Below the pieces are notes generated by a model. It was not told the DNA's origin, searched no databases, and worked only from the letters and a program-made list of their open reading frames with translations. From assembly GCA_019843655.1 (NCBI GenBank), contig JACDQD010000102.1, positions 8,255,501 to 8,319,500 of the forward strand: a stretch of DNA of 64,000 nt. The letters run 5' to 3'. The position numbers and the translations under genes are program-made. Source of the DNA: Lethocerus indicus (Eukaryota; Arthropoda; Insecta; Hemiptera; Belostomatidae). This document shows, piece by piece, positions 10,881 to 21,230 of the stretch; the stretch's first letter is position 1; each line of letters opens with the position of its first letter.

Positions 10881-13100
10881 AGGATGCGTTGTACGAAAAA
10901 GGGGGGGTTTTATGTTGTGTGCGAAAAAAGTACGAGCTTTAACGTCCGGCCTTATCGCATTTTGTGTAGCGGTATTTTTAGTCGCATTCATCCGCTTCGC
11001 TGCCTTTAAAAAATAACCCTTTCTCATAAAATAGCTTTTTATTAGTTAAGGGCGGAATGTGTCAGCCTTTAGATGTATCTTAGAAACCGTTACCGAACTT
11101 AATATGTAACGTTACGTTAAAAAATACTACATCATTTGTGTCATACGTGTTTCAAATTGCGTAACACTCATACATATATTATACGCGTATACACTTGATT
11201 ATAAAATGACATCATATTCAATAGTAGAGCTCGTGATTAAATTAGGTTTTAGTTCATTAAATGTTAAATAAGTGGAAATTGATTCAGACAGTTTTCACAT
11301 TAACTAAACGCAGCCCGAAAAAATATCATAAAAACACTCTTAATTGAATCCCGTACCTTAAATGTTTTCATTTATGCCGAACCGGCCTAAAGTAAAATGA
11401 CGCATTCGGGAGTCTGCAAGAATCGAAAATAAGATTCAACTTCGTCACGCATATTGTCGCCTTGTTTACACCCCGCTCCCCTTTTTTTCATTTATCTAAC
11501 GCAACTTTTCCAATACCAGAGGGATTTGAATACTAGAACAGAAGTGAATCGTTGATTAGAGAGAACGCTGGAAAATGAACGCTGCGATCTCTCGGCTTCG
11601 GTTCCATTTCTACGGCTGCTATCTACGAAATTATGGAATTGAAGGAAATCCATGGGTCTTATTTACAGAATTCAATTTTCGAACAGAATGTTCCTTGTGT
11701 AGAACGTTTGACATTATTAGGTTATATACTGCACATTCCTGCGATATTGCAGTCGGGAAAAGTGTATTCCGTCCAAGTATATTTGAACAGCATTTTCTTC
11801 TTTAATAACAGATATTGGGTACGTATCTGGGGAAGTTTGTTTGAAAATGAATAATATAACTAACCTACCGATGATTCTTCTTCTTCTCCTTAAGAAGTTC
11901 TACAACAATACGAACTTCAATAGTTTCCCAATATGTTATTTCATGTTAGAATCCGGATAACGCTATAATTATTTCGCGGGTGAAAATAAAATTTACAAGT
12001 ATCTCGCGTATAGGTACATTGATTGTACCGGAACCCGGAAGGTCGCACAATGAGGAGTACCAGAGTACTTTTCGATATTAAACGACGTTGAAAGGCCCGT
12101 ATGGTTAGCCATAAGAAACTATGAAGGAGGGGAAGACACGAGTTTTAATCAGAGGATGAGTTTTCCGCGACACATTCTTTGATTAAGGACAGGAGGCACA
12201 TTTTAATTTAGTTTTTGTCCTCCCTGGCTACGGCGCACAACGACACACTAAAACGAAGACGCGTACGGTCTAAGATTGTACTTCAGCCGGGCATACACTC
12301 CAAGGGTACGAATACTCGAATGGTCGCTTTAGAGTTTGAGTGTTAAAAGCTGTTTCTGACATTTTAATAAAATAGTCGAAGGAGAAGTTATTCATTTATA
12401 AACTCAGGTGAGTAGGATCCAATCTATATTTGGTAGCGTTAAGGTGAATATCTAGTCAAGGGATTAAGTTTTCATAAGAGAATTTTCTTTTATTTCATTG
12501 TCTCTTCTCGTCGGCTTAAACTGGTTCTTTAACCATTACTCCTGAAGTAATGTATTCATCATACTTCATCTTTGTTTTGACGCCTGTTAACACTGTTTTG
12601 ACCTAGAAATGTTTTTTATAGCCCGCCCGAGTGTTCTTCTTCATGACTCCTGATCTTGAGGCAAGCATCCGATCTAACGGTTAAAATAAAACCAAGCGGA
12701 ACACAGTTAGACACCGTTCTGTGAAACAAATAGCCGGTCTCGATTAAACGATACGACCCTTTCTTTAACTCGGGGAGTACGTGTTCCGTTCACTCGTTCG
12801 AGGCCAATATAGTTCTTCGGGCGTAACGACTGATGCCCTTTATCCGGGGAATAAAAGAAATGAGGGGTTATTTTCCAGTAAAACTCTAATCTCAAATTGA
12901 AGCTAAAGGGGGTGATATATTTCTCGCAATTTTCTAGCGTGCCCACTGACGGTCTACAGAGGGCAGTAAAGATGGAGGCACGTACTCCGTCCCACGGCTT
13001 ACGTCGACGGTCCAGGCAGTTGCGCCTAATTTATCGGCCCGAGGGGCCGTAATAAACTTGATATGTGTATCTATCTTGGCCCATGCCTTTCTTCCCGGCC

Positions 13101-13102
<2 letters not shown>
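10881..13102. other. AT-rich stretch, no gene recognised
   Basis: AT-rich with small foldable sequences: a palindrome at 11107-11119 and a 7-bp hairpin at 11894-11918. A consensus donor string CAG|GTGAGT occurs at about 12415-12423, but the stretch before it has no acceptor and no convincing frame. A GC-richer patch with a perfect 6-bp hairpin (13035-13049) ends the segment. Confidence 0.5.
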
Positions 13103-13139
<37 letters not shown>

Positions 13140-13160
13140 AGAGAGAGAGAGGGAGAGAGT
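13103..13160. repeat. (GA)n microsatellite
   Basis: GA dinucleotide array with G-rich interruptions near 13136-13140 and 13151-13153. It gives alternating Glu-Arg in one frame, which is not evidence of coding. Confidence 0.95.
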
Positions 13161-14006
13161 CGTCGGTCCCGACCTAGAAAAGGAAGTCGCCAGTGCGTAT
13201 TTTATACCGGAGGACCGCCGTGAGTGGAAGCAATTTGCCGGAAAATTTTATCAGGCAGTTCAGTATCCTGAATAACGGCCGTTGGTCTCGGTTCCCGCGC
13301 CTAAATGAATTTTCCATAGCACACCATAACAACGTTTTTCTTACTTCCCCCCCGCTCGGTCACCGCCATTTTTGGCTACTTTGAAACTAGGAGCCGTTCC
13401 CAGTCTGTACGGAATATTAACTTTCTCTACTGCTTCACTAAAAGTACAGCTATCCCATTCGTGGAACCGGAGACTCTTCAAATTGGAGAAGTTGGACTCG
13501 TTGTGGACTGGTGGACTTGAAACGTTCCTTAAAACACTGGTTGAGCTATTCCCTATCAATTATCTACTGTTATATCAAATAAATATAAGAAATGTAGCTA
13601 GTCGAAAAGACATACACCCGTAAACAATATACAAATATATATATTATATACACTTATTTAATCTTCATAATAGCTTTTAGAAAATAACAATACAGGACTT
13701 CCTTCCGCGTGACGTTTTATATTTAAATGAAGCGGATCGTTAGCGTTACTCGTCCATTATACATTATAATGGGTATGGCGGTGGCGGGAGGGGGGTATTC
13801 TCGCAAGGTGGACCGGTAAGTAACAGCGTTCACTGGGGGTATTTATGTGAAACCCAATACGGAAAAGTTATTTCCGCTTTAATGGACCAACTTTAAAGGG
13901 CGGTCGGGCAATAAGGGCCAAGTTTTATGGCCGTAGGAAATTTCGGTTTTGGGCCGCGGCCTCTTGTAGGAGTACTCATGAATGGATAACAGTACAGGTA
14001 ATACGG

Positions 14007-14007
<1 letters not shown>
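13161..14007. other. Mixed-composition spacer
   Basis: Frames at 13193-13384 and 13372-13623 (+) and 13341-13559 (-) overlap one another and match nothing known. Positions 13840-13975 form a GC-richer patch carrying TTTATG-type motifs (see the regulatory entry). Confidence 0.5.
13840..13975. promoter_or_regulatory. Possible cis-element with Hox/Caudal-like motifs
   Basis: Contains tatttatgtg (about 13858), gcaataaggg (about 13908) and gttttatggcc (about 13920), which resemble the TTTATG/CAATAA sites bound by posterior Hox and Caudal/Cdx proteins, in a GC-rich context between AT-rich flanks. The motifs are short and would need conservation data to count as real sites. Confidence 0.15.

Positions 14008-14061
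<54 letters not shown>
14008..14061. repeat. (TA)n microsatellite
   Basis: Uninterrupted TA array of about 27 units. Confidence 0.97.
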
Positions 14062-14063
<2 letters not shown>

Positions 14064-16553
14064 CGATTTCCGTTCACTGGAGTTCGGGTTAATTGGTTCG
14101 CTGAATAAATATTCAGTTTCAATCGTCTCACGCATGTATCAGGACATTTCATATCATACATTAATGTATACAAATATGAAATGTAGATAACATAATAATT
14201 ATAGTAATAACTTACACCCCTATCACAATATCGGCCAAGTCTCTAATTCTGAAAGCAGCGTTGAGTAGAATTAATAATTGGCTGGCCTGATTAGAATAAC
14301 TGTTAGACTTAGATGTATATCAGTCGTCAAAATCCTAATTATACACGGACCTAACGTCGATCATTCTGATGCGGGAGTTCAAAGATATGAATCCTGGCCT
14401 ATTGGAATAATCCACGTGTAGAAACGACCTTTTTCGAGGGGCTCAGCGGTTTCCCCTATGGAAATTCATAATGTGGGAGGCAAAGCGTGCAGGTGAACTT
14501 TGCGCACACTTGTGGTTGGGAGCAAGGTCGGCCCCATAAACTATCCGAATGCCGGTGGGGTCGGGAGAGGCCTAACTGTAATTTTATTCACTCCCCCGTG
14601 GGGGGGGCCATATTAGAGGTCCTCCACCCCGTTCTCTCTCTCTCTTATAATATTCTATAGCTTCAAGTTCCTGGAAGAGCTCCAGGGGGCGTAGGCGACT
14701 CCGGGCGTTATTCCGGTGCCAGACAGGGGTAACAGATAGTCGGAGTATCCGAGGTGCCAATATTTTCGTGCATTAGCGCCATAGTAGCGTACCCCAACGG
14801 ACGACTATAGTTCTTGAAAAATATACCCGTTAATAGTATAAACTAAATTAGAATATTGAGCTTAGACGCCTGTTATTGTTTTTTAACATTTAGCCTTTGC
14901 AGTCTTACATAATGAGGCATTTGAACATTGTTAGTCGCGTTAGTTGATAACTGAAACCTGAACTATGGCACTGGGGCGAAGAAGCCGTAAGGGGGGCCCC
15001 ATTTACTTTGCGGCGGAACTTTGCCGCATGTCGCCTGACGAAATTAGGCCGCTGTCCCTGAGTCTCTCTGACGGCAATTAATTTTCGACTATTATTCAGA
15101 TTTGACTGTACGAAGTTCTCCACCAGTGGCAGCTTCTGGGCGGTGGTTAGTTGAGAGAATATGGGAAGAATATAAGATTAATTCTGGGCCGGGAGTATAC
15201 TTTAACGTGCCCTGATATAATATTCTGTTTGATTGGCGGAAACTCCTCGGGTCGATCTTGTACAATCTTCATAAATGACAGTATGCTTCCTTTAGTCCTG
15301 ACTTATCTCAGTAATATTTTTAACAAGGCGTTTCTATAGGGTATTATGACCCCCTGATATCGCATTGGCTCATTATTAATTTTGTGTGTAAGACATACAA
15401 ACAATAATTCCGCCGGAAGAAGAAGCCCAAAAAATATATTGTATTTATCAGATATAATGGCCCGAACTTTTACATATGTGCAAAAATAATTGGCGAAACG
15501 CAAATATAAAAAAAGAGTTGAAAATTTGAGTTTGTATTGTGTATTCTTGAAAGATATTTGAAATTATAATGAACTCGACAAGCGTAATTATGACCAGCTA
15601 GAATATAAATTCACACCTTTTATCCTTTAAATTATTTTGGCTTTATATCGTCTGTACTCCTGTACGTGGTATTTAACTCTAAAATTCATTATCCATTCAA
15701 ATAAAGCATTTTCGGATTGAAACTAAAAACAATATGAGTTCCTAAACGCTGACTTCATTAGTAAAAAGTCGCTTTCTATTCAATATCCCTTTCCAAGAAC
15801 TCGACGTAGCTAATCTAATCAGTGTTATGGGGGAGCTGAGTTGCGATAACCAAATATCCTCTACCTGGCAGTGAACTGAAATTGGAAGGCCTCTGTTGGA
15901 TAAATGAATTTGCGTTTATACGAAAAGTAAGGTTTGAGTGTTCAACGGTGTTTTACACTTCGTAAAGTGTAGCGTGGCTTCCGCTTCCTGAAAGGGGACT
16001 TTATATTCGTCCTTTAATAATTTTATCATCCTGTTATTAGCCAGGTAATAAAACTACAAAACACGCAAGCCCCCACTGATGGTACCAGTGTATACCGGAG
16101 TCAAAATTCTCGCTGCAGGTAATCTCTTTCATCTGAATACACAATTTCTTGCCTGATGAATTTTTATCTAAATTGAAAATACGATTTCCCATTGGCCTCG
16201 GTTTGATAATTCTACTGAAAACTTCAGTTTCCACTCCAATATATTTATCGTTGATTATATTTCGATTATTTATATTAATTTCAAGTCGTACATTATAACA
16301 ACCCTAACTACACGCCTTCAACTTCTCCCTGATTTCCATTATGCCAGAACATATCCGGTACATGAGGTGCAATACTTTTTATACCGTATTGGTGACATAG
16401 CATTCGGAAAGTTGGGAAGTGGTTAGGTTTGTGTTTATCACAGCGCAATATGAGTTGAAAAGCAACGTCTGAAAACAAATTTGACCGTAAGTGGTAGCGC
16501 GTAGAAGAATAACAGCCGCCAATTAAGTACACGGTCACTTCGGATACACTTAC
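14062..16553. other. AT-rich spacer with a GC-rich patch
   Basis: GC-rich at about 14460-14780, including a C5/G7 inverted pair (14592-14607) and a short CT run (14632-14646). AT-rich elsewhere. A 7-bp tetraloop hairpin lies at 15954-15971. The minus strand is open at 16308-16613 (101 codons) and 16037-16234 (65 codons). Both translations have mixed protein-like composition but no family I recognise, and they are not joined by a clear splice pair. Confidence 0.45.
14632..14646. repeat. Short (CT)n tract
   Basis: About seven CT units next to a GC-rich patch. Confidence 0.8.
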
Positions 16554-16667
16554 GCCGAATCGCCCCTGGAACTCTTCCAGGTAGTTTAGGTCTACTAAAC
16601 GACCCAATAACACCGCGGTCGTCCAAATCGAACCGGTCTTTATTCACGGGTCTCTGATTGTTTATCA
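16554..16667 (-). CDS. Candidate internal exon on minus strand, unknown protein
   Basis: Read on the minus strand, a C-rich pyrimidine tract ends in tatcgcag at about 16668-16675. The open stretch that follows ends at the donor GGC|GTAAGT (GT at 16553-16552). It is 114 nt long: two leading bases, 37 codons and one trailing base, so both flanking introns would be phase 1. The peptide begins INNQRPVNKDRFDLDDRGVI and is charged and mixed in composition. Many codons start with G and end in a pyrimidine, as coding codons tend to. No domain is recognised. The frame remains open past the donor into 16438, so the splice site is not forced. This is one of the better exon-like stretches here, but it stands alone. 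Confidence 0.22.
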
Positions 16668-17552
16668 CTGCGATAATTGGGGCGATGGACGGGGAAGGGG
16701 CGTTTTATGAACAGGGGAGGGGGAAGAAGGGGTTAATATATTTCGATACCGATAGCTTTTAAACATGAACGATATCCTCCCGCCCTACAGCGACGTATGT
16801 CCCCCGCACCCGCAACCCGGGCTCCAACCCGGCAGTCCATTACCTTTTAATGGCTAACTAGAAACCCCCCTGGCCGGCCTTCTAATTGCATTGGGCGGGT
16901 ATTTATGCCAGAAGCCCCAGGGGACGCCCGAGCCCTATTTCTATTTTAATGGACTACTAACTTTATGCCCAGTTTGGAGCGCGCGCCAATAAACCCGCTT
17001 TTATGGTTTTGCGAAATTTTGGTTTGTTTTTTAGGCGGTAAGCTTCTCTTAATAGAAGGGAGGATATTCGTCTAATTTTATAATGCGAAAAGAAGAGATT
17101 GTGTGAGATATTATCCGTAACATAATATACCTCGTACAACTGAGTGTACTATATCATTATTTCCACCAATGTACTATCCACACAGTTTGACTGTTAACAT
17201 TGTGAACAAAAAATTAATAATCGGATATATAATTCTAATAATCATTTGGGGCTATATCAACCCCCGGCAGTTATGTCAATATAAAATGCAGATATAAGAT
17301 GGTCGCTCCCATTAAAGGTGGTTATTAAGGATAAGGTATAGTTGAATGAAGACTCACGGTATGTTCTCAGAATAACCGGACACAGTATGTAAAATTAAGT
17401 CCCCAATGCTATTTTAATTCACTGTTAAATTAGATATTCCCAATTATTATTTTTCTGAGTAAATTTATTATTTTGTCTCTCAGAAACAGACTTTCTTTGT
17501 TCTCTTTTGTCGAACCGTCGAGATGTTTCCATTTTTTGTCCGGCAGTGTTTT
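16668..17552. other. Spacer containing a motif-rich GC patch
   Basis: Positions 16680-17010 are GC-rich with several TTTATG-type motifs (listed separately). The rest is AT-rich with no readable gene. The 5' part supplies the pyrimidine tract of the minus-strand exon candidate at 16554-16667. Confidence 0.5.
16880..17015. promoter_or_regulatory. Possible cis-element, cluster of TTTATG motifs
   Basis: Within about 130 bp there are gtatttatgcc (about 16910), actttatgccc (about 16961), ccaataaaccc (about 16986) and cttttatggtt (about 16998), plus ctaattgc and ttttaatgg. Such TTTATG/TTAAT words match posterior Hox, Caudal and homeodomain preferences. They sit in a GC-rich patch, as the similar group at 13840-13975 does. 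Function is inferred only. Confidence 0.18.
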
Positions 17553-17879
17553 CGAAGAGAGGACAGCGGGGAAGGGTCTGAGGGGAAGGTGAAGGTGGAG
17601 GTGGAGGGTGTTAAAGGGGAAGGCTGTCGGGGCGGAACAAACAGTGGGTAGTCGGGTTCTCGGATGTCGGGCCCCTACTTGAGGCCCTCAACTTGAAGCA
17701 AGCGGTCGGCCCCGCCCATGTCCGGGACAGGCCCCAAAGTGAACCTTCCACTCCGCCCTCTGTTGACTCCCCCACTTCCTTGAACGGAATTTATCCCCCT
17801 CCCTCCTCAAAAAACCGAATTTACAATAATTATTGTCTTAGAATACCTGTTTTGAGGTCTGCGAGGGGTTGGAATACAA
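17553..17879. other. Purine-rich tract and C-rich spacer
   Basis: Positions 17553-17636 are strongly G/A-rich with GGTGGA-type units. Positions 17650-17815 are C-rich. A perfect 14-nt palindrome (acaataattattgt) lies at 17823-17836, just outside the fold-back that begins at 17880. Confidence 0.6.
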
Positions 17880-18002
17880 TAGATGTCGTGTGTTTCTGTC
17901 TCCTCTTTTCCTGGGCCGGTTTCGGCTACTGATGGCAGGCAGCCGAAACCGGTCTAGCAAACGACCAAACCAGCGAGAGGAGACAGAAACACACGAAATC
18001 TA
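17880..18002. repeat. Nested inverted repeat / long fold-back
   Basis: The outer arms contain a perfect 20-bp complement (17887-17906 with 17976-17995), extended outward by further pairs to 17880 and 18002 with a mismatch. Inside lies a second perfect 12-bp stem (17916-17927 with 17941-17952) with a 13-nt loop. Between the two stems the right side carries about 21 unpaired bases (17955-17975) against 7-8 on the left. By rough counting a 20-bp perfect arm pair at this spacing is not expected by chance in 64 kb. It could be a hairpin-RNA or microRNA-like precursor, the core of a small fold-back transposon, or the product of template switching during replication. No terminal target-site duplication or known microRNA was recognised. 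Confidence 0.85.
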
Positions 18003-18130
18003 CAATTATTGTTATATTTTTTTTGTTCAATTATTTCTGGGCCATTTGCGGCAACAGACGCGATAAGGTGGGCTGGAGGACGCGGGTTCCCAGAAATTTG
18101 CCGCACATACTCTTCAGATGTGGCTAAAAT

Positions 18131-18176
18131 GTGTAAGCTATTAAGTTGAAACGCGAGAACTTAATTTACACTCGCG
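18131..18176 (+). other. Hairpin with possible pseudoknot
   Basis: The stem is gtgtaa (18131-18136) with ttacac (18166-18171) plus attaagtt (18140-18147) with aacttaat (18158-18165), 14 bp in all with a three-base left bulge. The loop contains cgcgag (18152-18157), which is complementary to ctcgcg immediately 3' of the stem (18171-18176). This would form an H-type pseudoknot, sharing one base with the stem. Whether it is transcribed is unknown. Confidence 0.35.
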
Positions 18177-19289
18177 CGCCACTTGAAACGGCTCGATTTC
18201 ATCACTGCATAAAGTGGCACTTAAGTGCATTATGAGTAGAGGATACTCTTTGTTCACACCGAACTTATTATTTTGGGTTTCGACTAGTTAAAAGTTCCAG
18301 TTTCGGCTAGTGTATACAAATTAGTGTGTTACAATAACTGATGTTATTGCTGTCAAGTAATCGTTCGAAAACGTCTCTTCCTAACGAACGAACAATACTC
18401 CAATGCCGTTTGAGTGGGGAAAAAAATATTGTTTTTTATTAATGGATTAAAGATTTCATTCACCCCTTCGCAGGTCAGTTCTTATAACTTGCCGACTTTA
18501 ATGTATAACGAACATGGAGAAGGGATGAATTTAACAATTGAAATCCTATAAATATTTATATGTGCAGGAGATTTGTAAATTGGAAAATGGTTTTTCTTTA
18601 ATTGAGGCGTTTGCATATATTGGGTTTTTTGTCGCTAAGTTTATATTCGACTACAAACTTCGAACGGAAATCGATTTAGTTACGTATTCATTTATACTTT
18701 TTGTTACTAAAGTGTATGCTCTCACTAAGATAACGGGTAGATAGTAACAAGCGAAATATGTTAATTCGCATTATGGCTTTTAGATAAAATAGTTAAATAG
18801 ATTATATTTCAGTATTAGAAATTTCAATACAAATTATAAAGTGAGCATTTAGTACTGGAAAAGCAATAATTTCTCAAACAATAACAAATCGAACAACTCG
18901 AAGGATGGCCTACCACTTGATGAAAGCGAAGCCGAGAAACAAAAACTTAGTTTTATTAGCGGCATAAGGAATATTATGTATATTATTATTAGAGCATCAT
19001 TCCCTAATGATCACAACAAGATGAGCACAAACGAAATGGGTTTTATACCAAACAAAAGAAAGAAAACACGAGCATAATCTCCGCCAACGACTCATTCAGA
19101 CATTATTTAACACTTACACTTTATTATAACGCCACGAGTTCCATTCATCATTCTTTTGCATTAACCAAGGAATAAACAAGGGGCGGGAATATAAACCGGC
19201 AGAAGAATAAATTTAAGTGCGGAACGATGATCGCCAGAGAGAAAAAGAACAATTGGAAAAATTTGGTCCCGTGAAAAGTTTCGAGACTT
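18177..19289. other. AT-rich spacer, no gene recognised
   Basis: AT-rich throughout. A 68-codon frame at 18538-18744 (+) is hydrophobic and rich in Phe, Tyr and Lys, as expected for AT-rich DNA. No splice or start evidence supports it. Confidence 0.5.
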
Positions 19290-20068
19290 CGTTGGGCCGG
19301 AACCGTTGAAAATAGTCCTGTAGGTGGCTTCCGACTCGTACCCGCACAGATGGAAATCTAATTTTCCCGTACCTTCCCACCACTAGAGTCCCACTAACCT
19401 CCCCTCCAAATACCAACACCTCCGCCTCTTATGCGTTACCTCCAGCGGCAATTCCGGAATTCAGTAGTCATGTACGGGGATCCCCCCCCCATTCCCCTCC
19501 TATTCACAATGTGTCTTATATATGTATGAGGACACCAACGATTTTAATAGCCCCTTAATGGATTACACACGCGTCATTGAACTACAAATGTAATAACTGA
19601 ATTTAATTCATATCCGCACATGGATAATATCGCTCATTCCGCAAGCAATGAAATTCTTAGATGTTTCTGTTCGTATTCTCCAGACCCCCACCAATGGTGC
19701 CCGGGCCCGAAGATAGGATACGACCGAAAGCGGGGGACGAATTTCGCGTTTTTTTCCTTCCTCTGAAAAGGGGGGAGAGAACGACAACCGAAACGTTTAG
19801 GATTTTAAAACCCCGCAACGCCGAGAGAGGGGCCCTCGGGCCGGAGATTAGCCGGTGGCATTGTTCACCCCCGGGGACGTTAAAAATGCGGATATTACTC
19901 CCGTCCGTGAAATGTCTAAGCCCGGGGAGAATTTCGCTTCCACAAGTTAAAATCCAGTCTCGCTCCCTCGCCGCTCCGGTTCTTCCCCACCGAACCTGGC
20001 TCAGCTCACGTAATCATTACCCCGTCTTTGCAGACGACTGAGGATTAAGGGGAGAGCAATGGGTGGAA

Positions 20069-20069
<1 letters not shown>
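19290..20069. other. GC-rich block, no gene recognised
   Basis: CpG-rich at 19290-19500 and 19670-20040. The 126-codon frame at 19661-20041 (+) is rich in Arg, Pro and Ser and has no recognisable domain. The opposite strand is also open in part, as expected for GC-rich DNA. Confidence 0.5.

Positions 20070-20118
<49 letters not shown>
20070..20118. repeat. (TA)n microsatellite
   Basis: Uninterrupted TA array of about 24 units. Confidence 0.97.
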
Positions 20119-20852
20119 TGAATACCATCTGTTTCCGAGAAGGTATCGAAACATAAGGAGATTCCCATGATGATAATCTGGGAGAGCGCTTTTAATCGCG
20201 TACGAATTACGGGTCACTTTTATATTCGGAATGTAGTGAAAGTATGACAGAAATGAAAAGCAATAACGGAATAATCGGAAACTGAGTTTACATAAGTTCT
20301 GTAAAATGTAGTCGGTTTTCCTGTTTTGCGCATGAGGGATGACATTCCAGCGAATGGGGGCCCCTTGAAGGTATCCTAAATTAATTTGTTCAGAACTTCC
20401 AAAATATCCGGGTCGTTAGAGGGTGACTACCTTAGTTAAGTACCCCCAATTATAAAACGTATGTCTACCACCTGACTGCTTCTAGAACCTGCATCCTCGA
20501 TCGTATCGAGAATTGCGATATTTCATGAAAAAGAGACTTACGAACCAGGGCAGATTTTAATATTTATTTATCCGCCTATGCGCCTTTACAATTCTCGAGG
20601 AATTATTGTCTGGTGTTTGACTTGCGGAGAACTCCAGCGGTTTTCACTTTATCTCGGTTCTGACGGTCTCCACCGAGCCCCCCCCCCGCTACCCCGCTCC
20701 TTCCAGTAATTAGGTCTAAGTCAATATTGGCCGCGTATTGTCAAACCTCGTTGTTGGTTTTGGTTTCGGTTTGGTTGACGGTGCGTGCACTCGGCTGCGG
20801 CCAGGGGGCCCCACAGTTCTAGCAGTATTCATCGTCGCGGAAAGTTTCGTCC
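20119..20852. other. AT-rich spacer running into a GC-rich block
   Basis: AT-rich to about 20630, then GC-rich with an 11-C run near 20680. From about 20750 GT-rich words (ggttttggtttcggtttgg) precede the hairpin at 20853. No gene is recognised. Confidence 0.5.
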
Positions 20853-20922
20853 AAGTGGGCTCGGTCCTTTCCAGCGTTATAGGCATAAAATTGAAGCCTC
20901 TGCCCCGCCACCGAGCCCACTT
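20853..20922. repeat. Hairpin with perfect 13-bp stem
   Basis: aagtgggctcggt (20853-20865) is exactly complementary to accgagcccactt (20910-20922). The 44-nt loop contains a minor aggc/gcct pairing (20881-20884 with 20895-20898). A perfect 13-bp stem at this distance is unlikely by chance in 64 kb. It lies within a GC-rich block that has an open 87-codon frame (20738-21001, +), but the frame has no recognised content. Confidence 0.6.
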
Positions 20923-21230
20923 TATCCAAGTTAAATTAGCCTGTCGTCCAATTGTTGAAACGTTCGCGGCGGGGAATTCAAAGTCAACAAATGAGAGATG
21001 ATGAGAGAGGGCGAGTTTTAGAGTGAGGGGATATCCGGGCAGGACCGTCAGCCGCGTTGAATCGTCGCCTTCCAGTTTGAATCGTGGGCGGTGGGAGGGG
21101 AAATTAATTGGCGGGCCGTTTTGAGCCGTCCGAGATAATTATGTTGTTGTTACTCCTAGGAACGGCTTTGGCTTAATTCGGCGCCCTTACGACACCGCGG
21201 CCGGCTAATTGAAACGCCCCCTCATTAGTA
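20923..21230. other. GC-rich block
   Basis: Continuation of the CpG-rich block around the hairpin, with homeodomain-like aaattaattgg near 21100 and GGCC/CCGG strings. No gene is seen. Confidence 0.5.

Noticed and set aside
12405..12425. Consensus donor CAG|GTGAGT
   Set aside because: No upstream acceptor or convincing open frame, so an isolated donor-like word.
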